Of a stretch of 64,000 bases of DNA, positions 32,355 to 43,927 are shown one piece after another. Origin of the DNA: Siderastrea siderea (Eukaryota; Cnidaria; Anthozoa; Scleractinia; Rhizangiidae); contig OZ034967.1 in NCBI GenBank assembly GCA_964030785.1, forward strand, positions 46,126,033 through 46,190,032, in the 5' to 3' direction. A program made the translations under genes and the position numbers. The notes under the pieces were generated by a model that was not told where the DNA came from, did not search any database, and worked only from the letters and a program-made list of their open reading frames with translations. Position 1 is the stretch's first letter. Each line of letters starts with the position of its first letter.

Positions 32355-33162
32355 GGATACACGACTTTCTCCAAAGCATCTTGTGGTTCATTTCTTGACG
32401 ACTTGAGTGCAAAGAGGAGAAAGCAACCGGCTGCAATACCTAAAGACCCGGCTACAGACCCAGGTACAGATGAGCCCCCAGCGAAACACATGCCTGCAAA
32501 GTTTGAGAGGTGGCAGCAAGTAATGCTCGGTGAAATATACATCAAATGCAATGGAAAACCGCAAAGCACAATGCTTGATAACTTGAGCAAGACACTCAAG
32601 ATTGGAAAAGACAAGGTAAGATCATAAAATGTTAATTCCAGTGTTTAATAAATGTAAAATGCGCACCAGACAATTGCAGGGAAAGAACTCTGCATTGTTC
32701 ATTGATTGTCCAGACAGTCTTAGCTTTATCGCTGTTCGTCTTGGTATGTCTTTTAAGGTCCAAAGACCCCGCCCTTGTCCAAATGCTAAATCCTCATCAC
32801 ATTTTACACATCTTACAGAGATCTTAAAATCATCAGAGAACGATAAATCTTCTCCAAACCCTTTCTCAGAACGCTGACTTATAAGCTGTTCAAAGGTTGG
32901 TGCCATCCTTGTTAACTTTGATGTTGATAGGATGATGGTTCCTATAAGCAACCAAAATCCCCAGAATAAATTCATGTTTTTAAAAGTCTGACATAACCAA
33001 GAAGCACATGCAAATATGTGGGAGTATAACTAATCACGTTTCATGCATCATCACTTTCAACAGGTTGACGTGTGGTTTCAAAACCACAGAAGAAGGTCGA
33101 AATCTGGAGAGTACTTGCCGGGCAATACTCTTCAGGACCCAGCAAGCCAGGGAGCAAGATAA
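32355..33162 (+). CDS. homeodomain-like exon pair
   Basis: The frame 32355-32615 ends at a GTAAGA donor. It encodes a basic KRRKQP stretch, a Pro/Asp-rich linker, then KFERWQQVMLGEIYIKCNGK and LDNLSKTLKIGKDK, resembling helices 1 and 2. Exon 33064-33162 follows CAACAG in matching phase 0 and opens VDVWFQNHRRRSK, a clear recognition-helix motif (W-F-Q-N-x-R-R), with Asn preserved and His where Arg is usual. The intron falls inside the homeodomain between helix 2 and helix 3, a known position in animal homeobox genes. The product ends about 20 residues later at TAA. The 5' border is unknown because the frame is closed by TAA at 32352. It may be a partial gene or retained exon pair; class not assigned. 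Confidence 0.55.
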
Positions 33163-34680
33163 CAGTGAATGAGGCTGCAGAGAACCTGATTACGAAGTGG
33201 AGCACTAAAGGCTTAAAGAAAAAATGCCACACACTGGACAAAGGACAGTGACGCAATTGATTTGTCAACAGTAGGTAAAAGAATGGCATGCTTTTAGTTT
33301 AAAAACAACAACTTAAAAACAGTTATTATACTGCATCTTTTTTTTTTGGACGTGACACTGGTTTACCAGCAGAAGGAAAAGTCAGTTTGTATTCCAAGCC
33401 TCACATGCAAAGTTTTATCTTCTATTTATATCCTCAAAATAATTTTCAAAACTAACGAACCAGAACTTTGAAATGTCCTTTTTAATTGTAGAACATTCTG
33501 GTGAAGAAAAGTGATGGCTATCTTAAAAGAGAAAAGGGCCAAAAGTGTATTACTAAAGGAGTACAAGATTGAAGAGGACAATTTGAATCGAGAGAAGAGC
33601 TGTCTTGGAACTTTTGGAAAACGTGAATCAACATCATCTATACATACAAATGTATTCATGTTCCTCGTCTGATATCTCATGACTGTTGGCAACGTGTTGC
33701 TTTGGGTGAGGTCTGTTTTCTCTGTCTGCTCTGTATTCGATATATTTAGGCCAAAAACGTGGGCATCTATTTACGTCAAGCAGAAAAAGCTGCAGAAAAC
33801 CCTAATTTACAGGACATTTAAACCCAGGAAAGGCGAGGGCACAACCCATTCAATAGCCCAGTCCATTTTTTTGGTCTTAAGAGAAACGCATTTTGCATTT
33901 CCTGTCGAGAAAACAACTCCATGATCCATAAACATACCTTTGGTAACTGTCACTGGTCTAAGAAATTTTACTTGGAAGTTATTAAATAGTTTAATAAGAA
34001 AAAAGCACCTCTTTCTCGCTATCTCCAACTGAAATTCTCTTCAGCAAAGCTCCCTTCAAGATCGATCTGACTACAAAAAATCTAAATTGTGCCCTCCTCG
34101 TTTCTAATTACTTTGCGTATGTGCAAAAATTAGCACAAAGATATCTTCAGAATAACTTAAAATGATTATTCTAGAATTAATCCTGAAAAGTTGCTTCTGC
34201 AGCAAATGTATTAATTAGAAAAATTAGTTACTAAATAATTGAAATCAACAAGAGATGGGAACAGCTTAGATGCCTCACTTTTTTTAAAATAGAAAACATT
34301 TCATTAATTACCTTGACCCAGCTTAGTGTAGCTCATGCTCTTGTAATGGAGTGTCTTTGTGAACTGCAACATGCCATGTCTGTTTGTCAATAAGGTAAGC
34401 ATTAATAAAAAAATTCTCCACGTGCTCTCGTTACTTCATTAGAATGGCGGAACCTTGCAACAAAAAAGCAAAACCATTGATGACTGTTCATGCACCACGA
34501 GTCAGATGCACCATTCAACTGGAGGAAGAATCTGGAATGGAGAAACATTTGAAGCGAATAAAGGTAAGCATTCAGTGAGCGAAAGCACTTGAGCGACACA
34601 TGCTCAGACGCCACAAGGCACTCTTTTAATGACAAAACACTTGCCAGACGTTTTGAAGGGGAAATACAGAATTTAATGGT
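33163..34680. other. intergenic, nothing recognised
   Basis: AT-rich DNA with several short frames on both strands lacking recognisable motifs. Confidence 0.35.
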
Positions 34681-34800
34681 AAGTGCAATGAATGAATGAG
34701 AACTTTATTTATGTGTCAATGCCATATAGCCTGAGAAAATCCCAAACAAATTTGGGGACACAAAATAACCTGATACTAAAATTACAATAAAAAAAGGAAT
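34681..34800 (-). repeat. possible 3' end of a non-LTR element
   Basis: GAATGAATGAGAACTTTATT followed by TATGTGTCAATGCC has the look of short tandem GAAT/ATTC ends of non-LTR elements read on the minus strand. No RT is attached. Confidence 0.25.
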
Positions 34801-35317
34801 TTGGCAGAAGCTTGCAAGGCACAACAAGAACATACAATAACCCTTGCAGGGACATTTTAGTCAATTGTTATGGTATACCAGACCAAATATTAGCCAAGGA
34901 ATTTTTGAGTGGTTGCCAATACCTAGGAGACAGAAACCATGCTTCATGTCACATTAGGCACCACAAGTCATGTGTTTCAGAGCTTATCGGTGGCCTGTGG
35001 TTTGGAGATATTTCACAGTAGCAAATATAACCTTGGCAGAAAATAACCTTTCACTTATTCTCTTATATTTTGGTGCATGTTAGAATTCAGTTCTTCATGA
35101 GGTTTAGTGATTTGTGGCATGAACTAGCTTTTAAGTTACAGGATATGACATCAATAGAATAGTTACAAATAAAGAGTCACAAACTAGCCTTAACTGTATA
35201 CTAAATAAATTCTCATTTGGCCAGAGTCATTTATTTGTCATTCACATTACACAAACCTAACCTGGTCACATTTTGGTGTAGTCAGCAGGAAACAAAACTG
35301 TTAAGCCACTTCAAAGG
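34801..35317. other. intergenic, nothing recognised
   Basis: No gene or repeat could be assigned between the possible non-LTR tail and the gag remnant. Confidence 0.35.
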
Positions 35318-36330
35318 GTGAATGCAATAAGTGTAGCTTGGAAAGACATGTTAACTGAGGAACTCGCTAAGATTGAAGAATTGACCAAGAAGAATGACGA
35401 GGGTCCGAATACTCTCAGCAACTTAAAGAGTCATCATCATGCCCCTTCATCCACTTCACAGGAATCTTCAGAACAGAAGATTGTGTTCCTTCCTACACAG
35501 AGATGGCTAAAGAAGTTCAGTGGACAGAGGACGGCTGGGGAGCAGACGGTTAATGACTTCATAGAAGAGCTGAATGTCAGCTTGTAAGACGTCCCTGGGA
35601 GAAAAACTCCATTATGTAATGTCCCACCTGGAGGGAAGTCAGGCTGTTCCCCAAGGAAGATCGGAACAACCCTGACCAGCTTCTAGAGATCCTCCTAAAT
35701 GCCCTAAAGGAGTAAAGGTCCCTTCAACAGCTATGGAGGCTGTTTTACAGGCGTAAACAAGGAGATTAACTGAGTCATTGAGAGCCTTCTCACACAGCTT
35801 AAATGGGGTTCTGAATCATGCAATGAAAGTTGATAAGAAAGCGGCCATTGACCCTGACCTCAAACTAAGGGACCAATTCACTAATAATGTCCGTGATGGT
35901 ATATTATGCAATAGTTAATGAAGTTTATGGGGGAGCATCCCTCCACCCGCTTCCTTGATTTCCAAGAAGAGGCCTTGCATTGGAGCGAGGAGGAGAAGTC
36001 TATCAAACCCTCACATGATTTGTCGTGGCATGCGGTGGTGTCCGATGTAGTCAAACAAGAGTGTAACTCACCTGCATCCTCGATCCCTGCTATGCAGCAA
36101 TTGGCAGATATCTTGCTCAAACAGCAAAAAGTGATTGAGGACCTGACAAGTGCTTTAACGAAGTTAGCTAGAGATGCCCGTCACAGACTGCAAGCAAGCA
36201 AAGCAATGCAGCAGCACAGCAGCGATTAACTAACCAGCCAGTGAGCTTAGGCTACTCTGGACACCGTGGAAAATGTTTCAGATGTGGGAAGCCTGGTCAC
36301 ATTGCCTGATCACTGTCATGTGAAACCATC
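35318..36330 (+). pseudogene. gag: retrotransposon Gag remnant with broken zinc knuckle
   Basis: The first frame (to 35587) has RWLKKFSGQRT and VNDFIEELN, typical of capsid-like Gag N-termini. Later pieces include FPKEDRNNPDQLLEILLNA (about 35640-35700) and STRFLDFQEEALHWSEEEKS (35940-36000), then SPASSIPAMQQLADILLKQQ with a coiled-coil-like tail. A CFRCGKPGH zinc knuckle at about 36268 runs into TGA before its last Cys. It is a Ty3-type or related Gag; the clade is not certain. Several stops make it dead. Confidence 0.6.
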
Positions 36331-36339
36331 CAGTAGATG

Positions 36340-37130
36340 ACCAGGATTAGGCCAGGCAATGGATCAGGCCCCAAGCAATTCCCAACCATTGATGACATAA
36401 TTGCAATCATGCCTAACCTCCAAGCGGCAACTTCTTTTTTTGATGTTTTAAACTCCACACACCCCTCGTTAAATTTTACCACAGACAGCACCCTTCTTTT
36501 CCTGGGAATGAACGTTTAAAAGAATAGTACAACCCTTAGCACAAGCACCTACAAGAAGCCAACTAACACTGGGCTTTACCTGCATTATGACAGCCACATT
36601 GTCCACTGCTACAGGGTCAGCCTGTTAAAAAGGATGCTACACAGGGCATATTGACTCTTGCCAACATGGAAAGCATTTAGTGAAGAGTGTGAGACTCGTA
36701 AGACCACCTTAACATGACTCCGCTACCCAACAAACCTAATCAATTCAACAATATTTATTAAGAGATTCTTGAACAACCAAACCCCCGACAACTGTTCCAG
36801 CGTGCCAAGGGACATTTGCAGGGATGAACCCATCAGGATCGCCATCCCATTTGAGGACCAAAAATCAGCTGATGGCACAAGGAAACAGCTTGACCCTGGG
36901 CAGCAAAATTGGTCTACGTCTGCAACTTACGTTCGCGGGCTAAAAAATTGGAGGCGTATTAAAAACAAGGGAACCAAAACCAAAAATCATTAGCCAACAA
37001 AGCACTGTGTAGTCTATGTGATGTGGACTATGATGGTAAAACTTATCGACACTAACACCAATGTATTGCCAAACACAGTTCTTTGAATAAATCCACTCGC
37101 AACTTTTTGGTGCTAAAAAAGCCAGAGTGA
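36340..37130 (+). pseudogene. Penelope-like element remnant (RT end and GIY-YIG start)
   Basis: LNSTHPSLNFTTDSTLLFLGMNV and, after one stop, TYKKPTNTGLYLHYDSHIVH are landmarks of the RT C-terminus of Penelope-like elements. They are followed by RMLHRAY, FSEECE and IAIPFEDQKSADGTRKQL. The last part, LCDVDYDGKTYRH in another frame near 37013-37050, looks like the start of the GIY-YIG endonuclease. Frameshifts and stops throughout. Confidence 0.6.
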
Positions 37131-37378
37131 ATTCGACTACTAATTCACGAAATGGTGAACATGAAAGATCTTAAACCAATGTTGAACGTGCAAACTGACC
37201 CCATCTGCACTGAGTTATTTACATAAGAAATAATAATGTCCACTAACCACATATTTAAATCACAAATGATTTACAATGTGTCCACGGTACATGTACAAAG
37301 TAGAAAGTAAAGAGTTAGGAAGACTGATAAAAAGGAAGGGTAAAAAAGTTGTCATGCTGTTTTTTATTTGTTTCACAG

Positions 37379-37530
37379 GGAAACCATGACAAATGCCATG
37401 CAGAATCCCCATGCAAGAGTGAGGGATATGTCATGAGCAAGAAGTCACTAACCAACCCAGAAGCTGTAGCTGCATACAAGAAAGATATAATGGGGACAAC
37501 CATTCACAGGCATTGTTCTGACTACATGCA
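37379..37530 (+). pseudogene. isolated exon of a transposase-like gene
   Basis: After TTGTTTCACAG the frame reads GNHDKCHAESPCKSEGYVMS, KKSLTNPEAVAAYKKDI and HRHCSDYMQ. The H-x-K-C-H and closing His/Cys fit the same uncharacterised family as the gene at 2429-5741 (compare its exon 4, WTTGKCDH). The frame then drifts into unrelated DNA; no other exons were found. Confidence 0.4.
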
Positions 37531-39530
37531 GGAAACCGTCTGTTGTTTTATTTTATTTCTTACCGATTTTCTACATGGTATAATCTCAACGTTTACAGTT
37601 GTGCAGTGGAGTTGCAAATTGAAATTTTTTGCCATCTTCTGCAGTGCAGGGAAACATATTGGATTGTCTCTCTCCATACGGTTATGCTCATTTACGTTGC
37701 AAAGAGGATTCACTAATGGGATGACATCTACAATGTGCGGGTGGAATTGGCTGTTCTTGATTGGGTAATGAAATGGTTAATGGTCCATTCTATTTTTGAC
37801 CTATTTTGTCTACAAAATAGCCTCATAGTCGGCATGCAGCCTCAAGTTTCTGGGAAGGTTGGTTCTTTGGTTGGTTGGTTGGTTTTTTAGTGGACCATGT
37901 TCGGCATTCCCGATGACTGTCGAATTTTATTGAAAGGCTAGTTGTCAGGGCCAGAACAAAAATGCAGATGACAACCCACGGAAAATTCCACTACTAGAGC
38001 GACACAACGAAAGTGTCCAGATTTGATTTGCTTGACGTTGGATATTTACATATCAAATAGAAATGGCTGGCTTCCTTGTGGTAGACTTCCTTGGAAAACG
38101 AATCGTCAGCACAAACTTGATTTACACATGAGCGGAAGCGAGTGCTAGTAAATAATGCGTGGGTTATCTGACATTTATGATGTTCAGTCTCGGAAATATT
38201 TGTCAGCTTCGTTTGTTTTGATAGATGAGAATTGGAACAAATCCTTTGTAAGCATACGCATAACTTACGTTTGGAGTTATATGGTTCAACTTAAGAGTGT
38301 GAAAAATAACGTGACTTCTGTGCAGGGATGTCCCATAGTAAATGATGATAAATAGACGGCAAATAGTTTGAAGGTATAAAAAGGGCAGAATCGTGAATTT
38401 CGAACTAAAACGAATTATTGTTCGCACCTTTTGGTAGGTTTTAGAATTAATGCCCATGCCACTCAATCACTAGGTCTGTCAAAGGCACAAGGTCAACAAG
38501 GAAAAAGATTGTATGGGTGGCATAAATGTTGCTCGTACGTGTGACTAGCTAAGCACAAAGTTAGAGGCAACTTACCAGAGAAATGGGTTTCTGGTTAGGC
38601 TGCGTGGCGGTAGCGCGATTGTTTGTACAAAGTTTGAGCGGAAAGATCAGCGCGACAATCAAATCAAATCAAAACAATAATCATCTCCAATACAAAAACA
38701 AAAATGCAATAGCTCCACACAAGATTCGTTTCACAGTTTTATAGACACAAAAATCGGTCATCATCTTTCAGATTACAAAAAAACGGAGGAAATTATTTTT
38801 TTCGCGGGAACTTTTTTTCGGATCGTGAAAGAAACAAAAGTCCCAAAAATTAATCCGGAAAAATTAGTGCCACACGGCATGTCAGCACGTGCGATGATTC
38901 TGGCTTTTTTGATACTTTGCTGTGTGACTAGTCACGCAAGACTTGCACAAGTCACACAATGGCACGATCTTTTCTAACAAGGCGCGCCTATTACTCGATT
39001 TTAGCCGTGTTCCAAAATGTAAGTCCATGTGAAATAATGTGGAAAATAAAACAGAGCTTATTTATATATTTGTCTGGAGACGGGAGTTGCCACGTTCATC
39101 AAGCATGATGTCATGCAAGACGACGACGTACGTGACTTTCAAGATCTGCTATTCTCTTCTGGTTCAAACATTACAGAATCAATTTTTGTGACAAGTTACG
39201 CTTCCTGCTAGATCACAACATGGGGTGTAATCCAGCTGTCAAGGAAACTCTCTTGACATGTCCAAGCTCCAGACAATAAAATTTCCCGGGCAGAATCGGT
39301 CACATTTACCAACTTCTACGTTTTGCCGACAGAAAATATCAGCAGGAGTAGTAAGGTAGGCTGGGCTGGGGTGATTTACCTCGCTTTCATGTTCCAAAAA
39401 ACCTCGCTTTCATGTTGGGTCTCAATGTGAGGTCGAGGCTGAGGGGAAATACGTCATGGGTTGGTCATAGCAACAAGAACAAAAATTAACATTTAAAAAA
39501 CATAATTTTAATCATGGATGAATCAAATGG
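37531..39530. other. intergenic, nothing recognised
   Basis: A (GGTT)n-like microsatellite sits near 37858-37888. The rest is AT-rich with short frames only. Confidence 0.35.
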
Positions 39531-39536
39531 AAAAAA
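39531..39536 (-). terminator. RNA polymerase III terminator
   Basis: A run of six T on the minus strand, 8 bases past the tRNA 3' end: the standard pol III stop signal. Confidence 0.7.
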
Positions 39537-39544
39537 TACAAGAA

Positions 39545-39616
39545 TAGCAGAACGGGGTTTCGATCCCCGGACCTTTGGGTTATGAACCCAATACGCTTCC
39601 ACTGCGCCACTCTGCA
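39545..39616 (-). tRNA. initiator-type tRNA-Met (CAT)
   Basis: The 72-nt cloverleaf has box A (AGTGGCGCAGTGGAAGCG), an anticodon stem with three G-C pairs around loop TTCATAA, and a perfect T stem CGGGG/CCCCG. The T loop is ATCGAAA, whose A at position 54 is a eukaryotic initiator hallmark. Relative to the usual AGCAGAG acceptor stem, position 1 is T (a T-T mismatch with position 72) and the last pair is G-T, so the copy may be weakened. It lies 30 bp past the stop codon of the polymerase gene on the same strand. Confidence 0.85.
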
Positions 39617-39646
39617 TGTCAAGGTTCGAGTGTTCAATGTTCGTGT

Positions 39647-40387
39647 TTAAAAAGCACCTTGATATCCGTAAGGATAAGTCTCAAAAGTGGCTGGATCAAT
39701 CACTCTTTTGTTGAACACTAGCTTGTAACACTTGTATTCAGGATAAGAGTAAATGTCATAGTTTTTGGCGTCACGCACGATTTGATGTGTTTTGATGACT
39801 TGGGTTTCTCTTGGTTTGTCCTGTGGTTTTTGAATTTCATCCAATACATTTTGGCGCATGACATCATAGTTTAATTGAGTCTTGCCCTCGCTATTGAGTC
39901 GGAAACCACGGACTTTGCATTCGACTTTTCCTTTCTTGGTTTTATACCCGTAATTCTTTGGGCCCGCCGACACGAATTCAACAATGTAATCATCGTCGTC
40001 TAATTCGTTGGTGAACTCGCCGAGGTAATCACCGGGAACACGTTGAGGTTGATTGGGATCGTCGGTGTCTTCTAAGTAAACGACCGAATCGGTGTCGAAG
40101 TACAACACGCGTTTTCCTAATAATCGGAGGGCTTCGTAAAGGCGACTGTGTGCCCAACAGGTGGTGAAGGAGGCCACGAAGACGTTGAGATTGGGAGAGA
40201 CAGGAATGTCCTCATCAAAGTGTTGGAAATGGACTTCCACCAGGTTGTCATTGATGACGGAGACGTGACGAACGTCAATGCTGTCGTTGTCGAGGAAATA
40301 ATGAAAGGCTTCGGGGTCATCGAAGGACTTGACTTGTGTTTTGTTGAGACGCTGACCAAACTTGCCCCACATGGACTTGAGCATCAT
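39647..40387 (-). pseudogene. polB: family B DNA polymerase, C-terminal part (motifs B and C)
   Basis: 246 open codons. KSMWGKFGQR (residues 4-13) is motif B, YFDTDS (96-101) is motif C with the two metal-binding Asp, and GPKNYGYK (about 142-149) is the K-x-Y motif. The rest is a thumb-like tail ending YPYGYQGAF. It is separated from the upstream polymerase segment by a frame change at the T-run 40413-40418 (plus-strand numbering), a homopolymer indel that could also be a sequencing error. The organisation resembles protein-primed polymerases of Polinton/adintovirus-like elements. Confidence 0.85.
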
Positions 40388-40392
40388 TTTGG

Positions 40393-42886
40393 CTAGTGTG
40401 CGTAGACCGGGATTTTTTCAATTTTGTTGTAGTCGAGGCGAATACCCTCATGCTCATGGTATTCTTGGATGTACTGTTGGCGTTTTGCGACATCGTCTCC
40501 TACCCAACTGGGCCAACCACTGGCTTCTTGCTTTATCTTGAGCCATGTGTTGACATACTCTTCGAACAACCCCTCACAGGTTTCTTCAAAATGCCAAACT
40601 TCGTAAATGTAGTCAATGCGATAACCCAGCTTGACGGCAGTTTGAAGTTCGGGACTACACCACGTACCGGTTAACACGCGCTCGTCATCCAAGTGGGCAC
40701 ACTTGGCTGATCGTTGTAAGAGAGGCTTGGCCATTTCTGTTTCCACACAGGCAGCACAAAGAGGAAAGGTGAGTTTTCCCGCGTGACGGAAAGGTAGCAC
40801 GGGATGGTACAAACCATAGGGTGGGACAACTTTGCATTTGATTACCCCGAAGTAACGGCTGATGTCGGTGTCGTTTGGTTGAGAGATGAAGGTGGGATGA
40901 CCTTTGGGATAGACACATGTTTTGTTGACCCAGGGGTACAAAGATGTGTAGTCGATGTAATGAATCTTCTGGGTGGGTGTGACGTGGTGATACAACTTGA
41001 CAGCATTGGTGCGGCCACCACAGAAAGCGTCACGCGGGTTGAGGGGGTCGCTGAATTCGAGTTGTGCGACATAAGCTTGGATGTCGTCTCGACTCTTTTT
41101 CAAACGAGACCACTCACATTCCCACATCTCGACCACGTTGTAGCCCCGTGCCTGGAGGACTCTGGTTCTTTGTTGCGTTTTTTCATAGACGTCATACATG
41201 GTGCGGGCACATAGTCGCAAGTGGGTTTCGTTTCGTACGGGATAGCACTTGGGGCAACCATGCCAAAAGCAACCGTGGAATTCGTACACTGTGTTGGTGT
41301 CTTCACAGTAACCATCAACAAAACAGGCTGTGTTGGGTATGCGATACTCTCCCTGATTTCCACTGTGTTGAACATACACGCGGTGGCTCGGATGCGAATG
41401 GAGTGGGTAAGCAGCGGCCAAGATATCATGGTCACTCAATTCTTCGGGAGTCATGTTGTTTAGGGTTGTTTCTCTAATGGCATGGTCACACCAGGTCAAC
41501 CATTCCATGGCTGCTTTGGATTGGTTGATGCAATTGCGCCAACCATTGACGGGCTCACTCGCAATGCTTTTGGGAATCATCCGATTCATGCGCAGATCTC
41601 TGTTGCAAGCCGAGGCAATGGTAATGTGATCGAAAGGGTTGAATGATGTTTTGGCTTCAAACAGTCGTTTGAATGTCAGACACCCTTCTTTGAGTAGGCG
41701 CACATCTGATTCACAATAGGCCACTAACTCTTGTTGAAAATCAAGGACTATTTCCTTGTCGCGCTGGTCTTTGTGCCACTTTTCAAATTCCTGGCGGGCG
41801 TCTGGTGCCATGCTTTCCGGCATGTAGTAGTCGATGGCTGGAACAGGACCCACATACCACTGATTTTTGGGAAGGTTGAATTTGTGTGGAAAGTAACCTT
41901 TTTTCAGTTCAGTCAATCCGAAGGTTTTTGGAAAGGCTGAGAGGGGCATTTGAAAGAAACTCATGGAGTCGATGAAGCGAATTCGATCGTGTTCGACTTC
42001 GAGTAGCTTGCACCCGTTGCGGAGCTGTTTGACGATTTGATTGTTGCCATGGTATTCACCGACGACGAAGTATCCGTCATACCCTTGAAAGCTGTGGGCT
42101 AACACAAACACGGGGCGTGTGTCATTTTCCGTTAGCGTGTCAAGCCATTCGAGAAAATCTCTCAAACAGTGTTCTCCTTTGAATCGGAAGGGTCTGGTAT
42201 CCAACTCTGTTTCTGCAACGACTAAATTGGCCTTGTGTTTTTCTCGCGGTTGCATGGCTTCGATATCAAAGAAAACATGAAGGGGTGGTTTGTCTTCTTC
42301 TTCGTCTTTATCCGCTGATCCGTGATCACCGTCTTCTTCATTGGCGCGCAAAGTTTGAAGACCTGCAGCAGCACCACGTTTGGGTTGAGCTCCACCCTGT
42401 CGTTTGCGTTTACGCTTGCTTTTCTTTTGCTCTTCTTTTTTTTCCTGAGGAGTAGGGGCTTTTTGAATGAAACACTTGTGGGTGGTGGATTCTACGTACT
42501 CGTGACAAGACGGACAGTCTATGTAACCATTGTTTTTGACACCCAATTCCAGTTTGAAACAATGAGGACATCTGCGGTTTTTGAAACAGATGGTCAGTTG
42601 TGGATCGGGCACAAGTTTGCCGGTGTGATCTAGAGTGCGATGGGCTTGAAAACACGTGTCCCCGAAGAAGTTCCGATGACAACGATCGCAGCGTTGAGTG
42701 GCTTTGAGACCGCGAGGGAAAGCCTCGTTGAAATCAGGACACCCGGACTGTCGACAAGCACGACAAAAGCTCTTGTTGATTAGACATCGATGACGTCCTT
42801 CATCGTTGTAGGGCTTCAAACAGTGAGCACAAACATAACTCGAACCGAAAAATCCTGTGAGTGGTAATGACATCGTAATGTCCTTT
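40393..42886 (-). pseudogene. polB: family B DNA polymerase, zinc-finger, exonuclease, Vsr-like and motif A part
   Basis: In-frame order from the N-terminus: a Cys/His-rich region with at least four zinc-binding pairs (CAHC, CRAC, CDRC, CPHC, CPSC), a Lys/Arg-rich linker and the 3'-5' exonuclease. FFDIEAM (near 42265) is Exo I, AHSFQGYDGYF (near 42090) Exo II and YCESDVRLL (near 41710) Exo III. Next comes YEFHGCFWHGCPKC (near 41265) with VVEMWECEW downstream, closely resembling Vsr-type endonucleases, and then polymerase motif A DYTSLYPW (near 40945). Exonuclease and motif A catalytic residues appear intact. Relative to units 2-4 it lacks 15 bp near 42529, removing one Cys/His pair in a finger, and 2 bp near 42859. 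The upstream frame is closed by TAA at 42889-42887. Confidence 0.85.
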
Positions 42887-43927
42887 TTAATGGCGCAAAA
42901 TGATTCGTTTTTCATCTGGACCCGTGGGCGGACTGAAAGCCTTGCGGTGAAAAGAGCGATCGGCATCGACAAGGATGAGACGGTAGTCGAAGAGAGAGGG
43001 TGTGTGACTGAACTGTGTGAGTTCCTCATAACCACAAGGACCCTGCGTGACGTTGGCCTCGTGGTGGAGAAGCACTGCAAGTTCTTTTTGTATTTTTCTC
43101 CCTCTTCGAATGGACTCCCATTTAGTGTGGTTGTCCAGTCTGGCTTTGGCAGTAACAATGGCTCTTGCACAACATAAATTGTCTTCATTGTTGATGCGAA
43201 GGATTGATTTTTTGGAAATCTTCAGAAGGGAAGTGGGGTTATGACCTGGCTTGACATTTCGCTTGCTTCCGCTACCTTCCGGGGGTTGCATGACTTGTGT
43301 GATGGATAATTGAAAGGAATCATCCATTTCGAATTGCTCATTGCTGTTGAGGGCTTGACTCAATCGATTGAAAACACCGTCTAGACGTTCTCCACCTTCT
43401 CTCCATTCTCCAGCGCGTAACCCCCAACCTTGGAAATTGGATGTTAATCGATCGGAACTTAGCGTGAAATAGAGACGATCTTGATCGTTTAAATCGGGTG
43501 TTGTTTCTAAGACACGATTAACGGCAAGCCTCAATCCCTCTTGCAATGCCGGAACCAATTGGGGTGTGTCCACAAAGTTCCCTGTTTGCCTCAAACGCGT
43601 GTTGAAATGTCGCTCGCGAACTCCCATGTGATTGCTACAACGATCGATGTAGGGTTCGAGCTCAAATTCAAATGCACCTCTCGATGACCGTGTATTGATG
43701 GCACCACCACTCTGTCGAAGGAGACGTGTTTGAAAGGCGCGCTGGCGCTCGAAGTTGTCCATGACTTCATTGCACAAAGCATTTTCTTCCTCATCGCTTT
43801 CGGTCATCGTTTCATAACAAATTAAATCATCGTCTGAATCACTGAGGTCTAAACCGAGGGACGCTAAGTGGGTCTCATAGTTTCTTTCAACATTTTCACC
43901 AACATCTTTAGGTAGTTGGTTTGCCAT
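42887..43927 (-). pseudogene. polB: family B DNA polymerase, N-terminal extension
   Basis: 346 codons from the ATG at 43927. The N-terminus is acidic (DLSDSDDD), then comes a region with FEFELEPYIDR, LYFTLSSDRL and GYEELTQF. This extension is attached to the zinc-finger/exonuclease part in related elements; its function is unknown to me. It could hold the terminal-protein-like or DNA-binding part. Here the frame is intact from the start codon to the TAA at 42887, unlike in units 2-4, where a 13-bp deletion breaks it. A TTTAAAAG motif about 40 bases upstream is a possible TATA element. Confidence 0.7.

Noticed and set aside
42890..43188. The first roughly 100 codons of the long minus-strand ORF starting at 43188
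   Set aside because: This stretch is out of frame with the N-terminal extension encoded by the same DNA. The true polymerase frame enters only near 42886, so 43188 is not a real start.
40396..43244. Plus-strand open frames antisense to the polymerase (for example 41064-41477, 42322-42633)
   Set aside because: They mirror the well-supported minus-strand coding frame and have no recognisable motifs.
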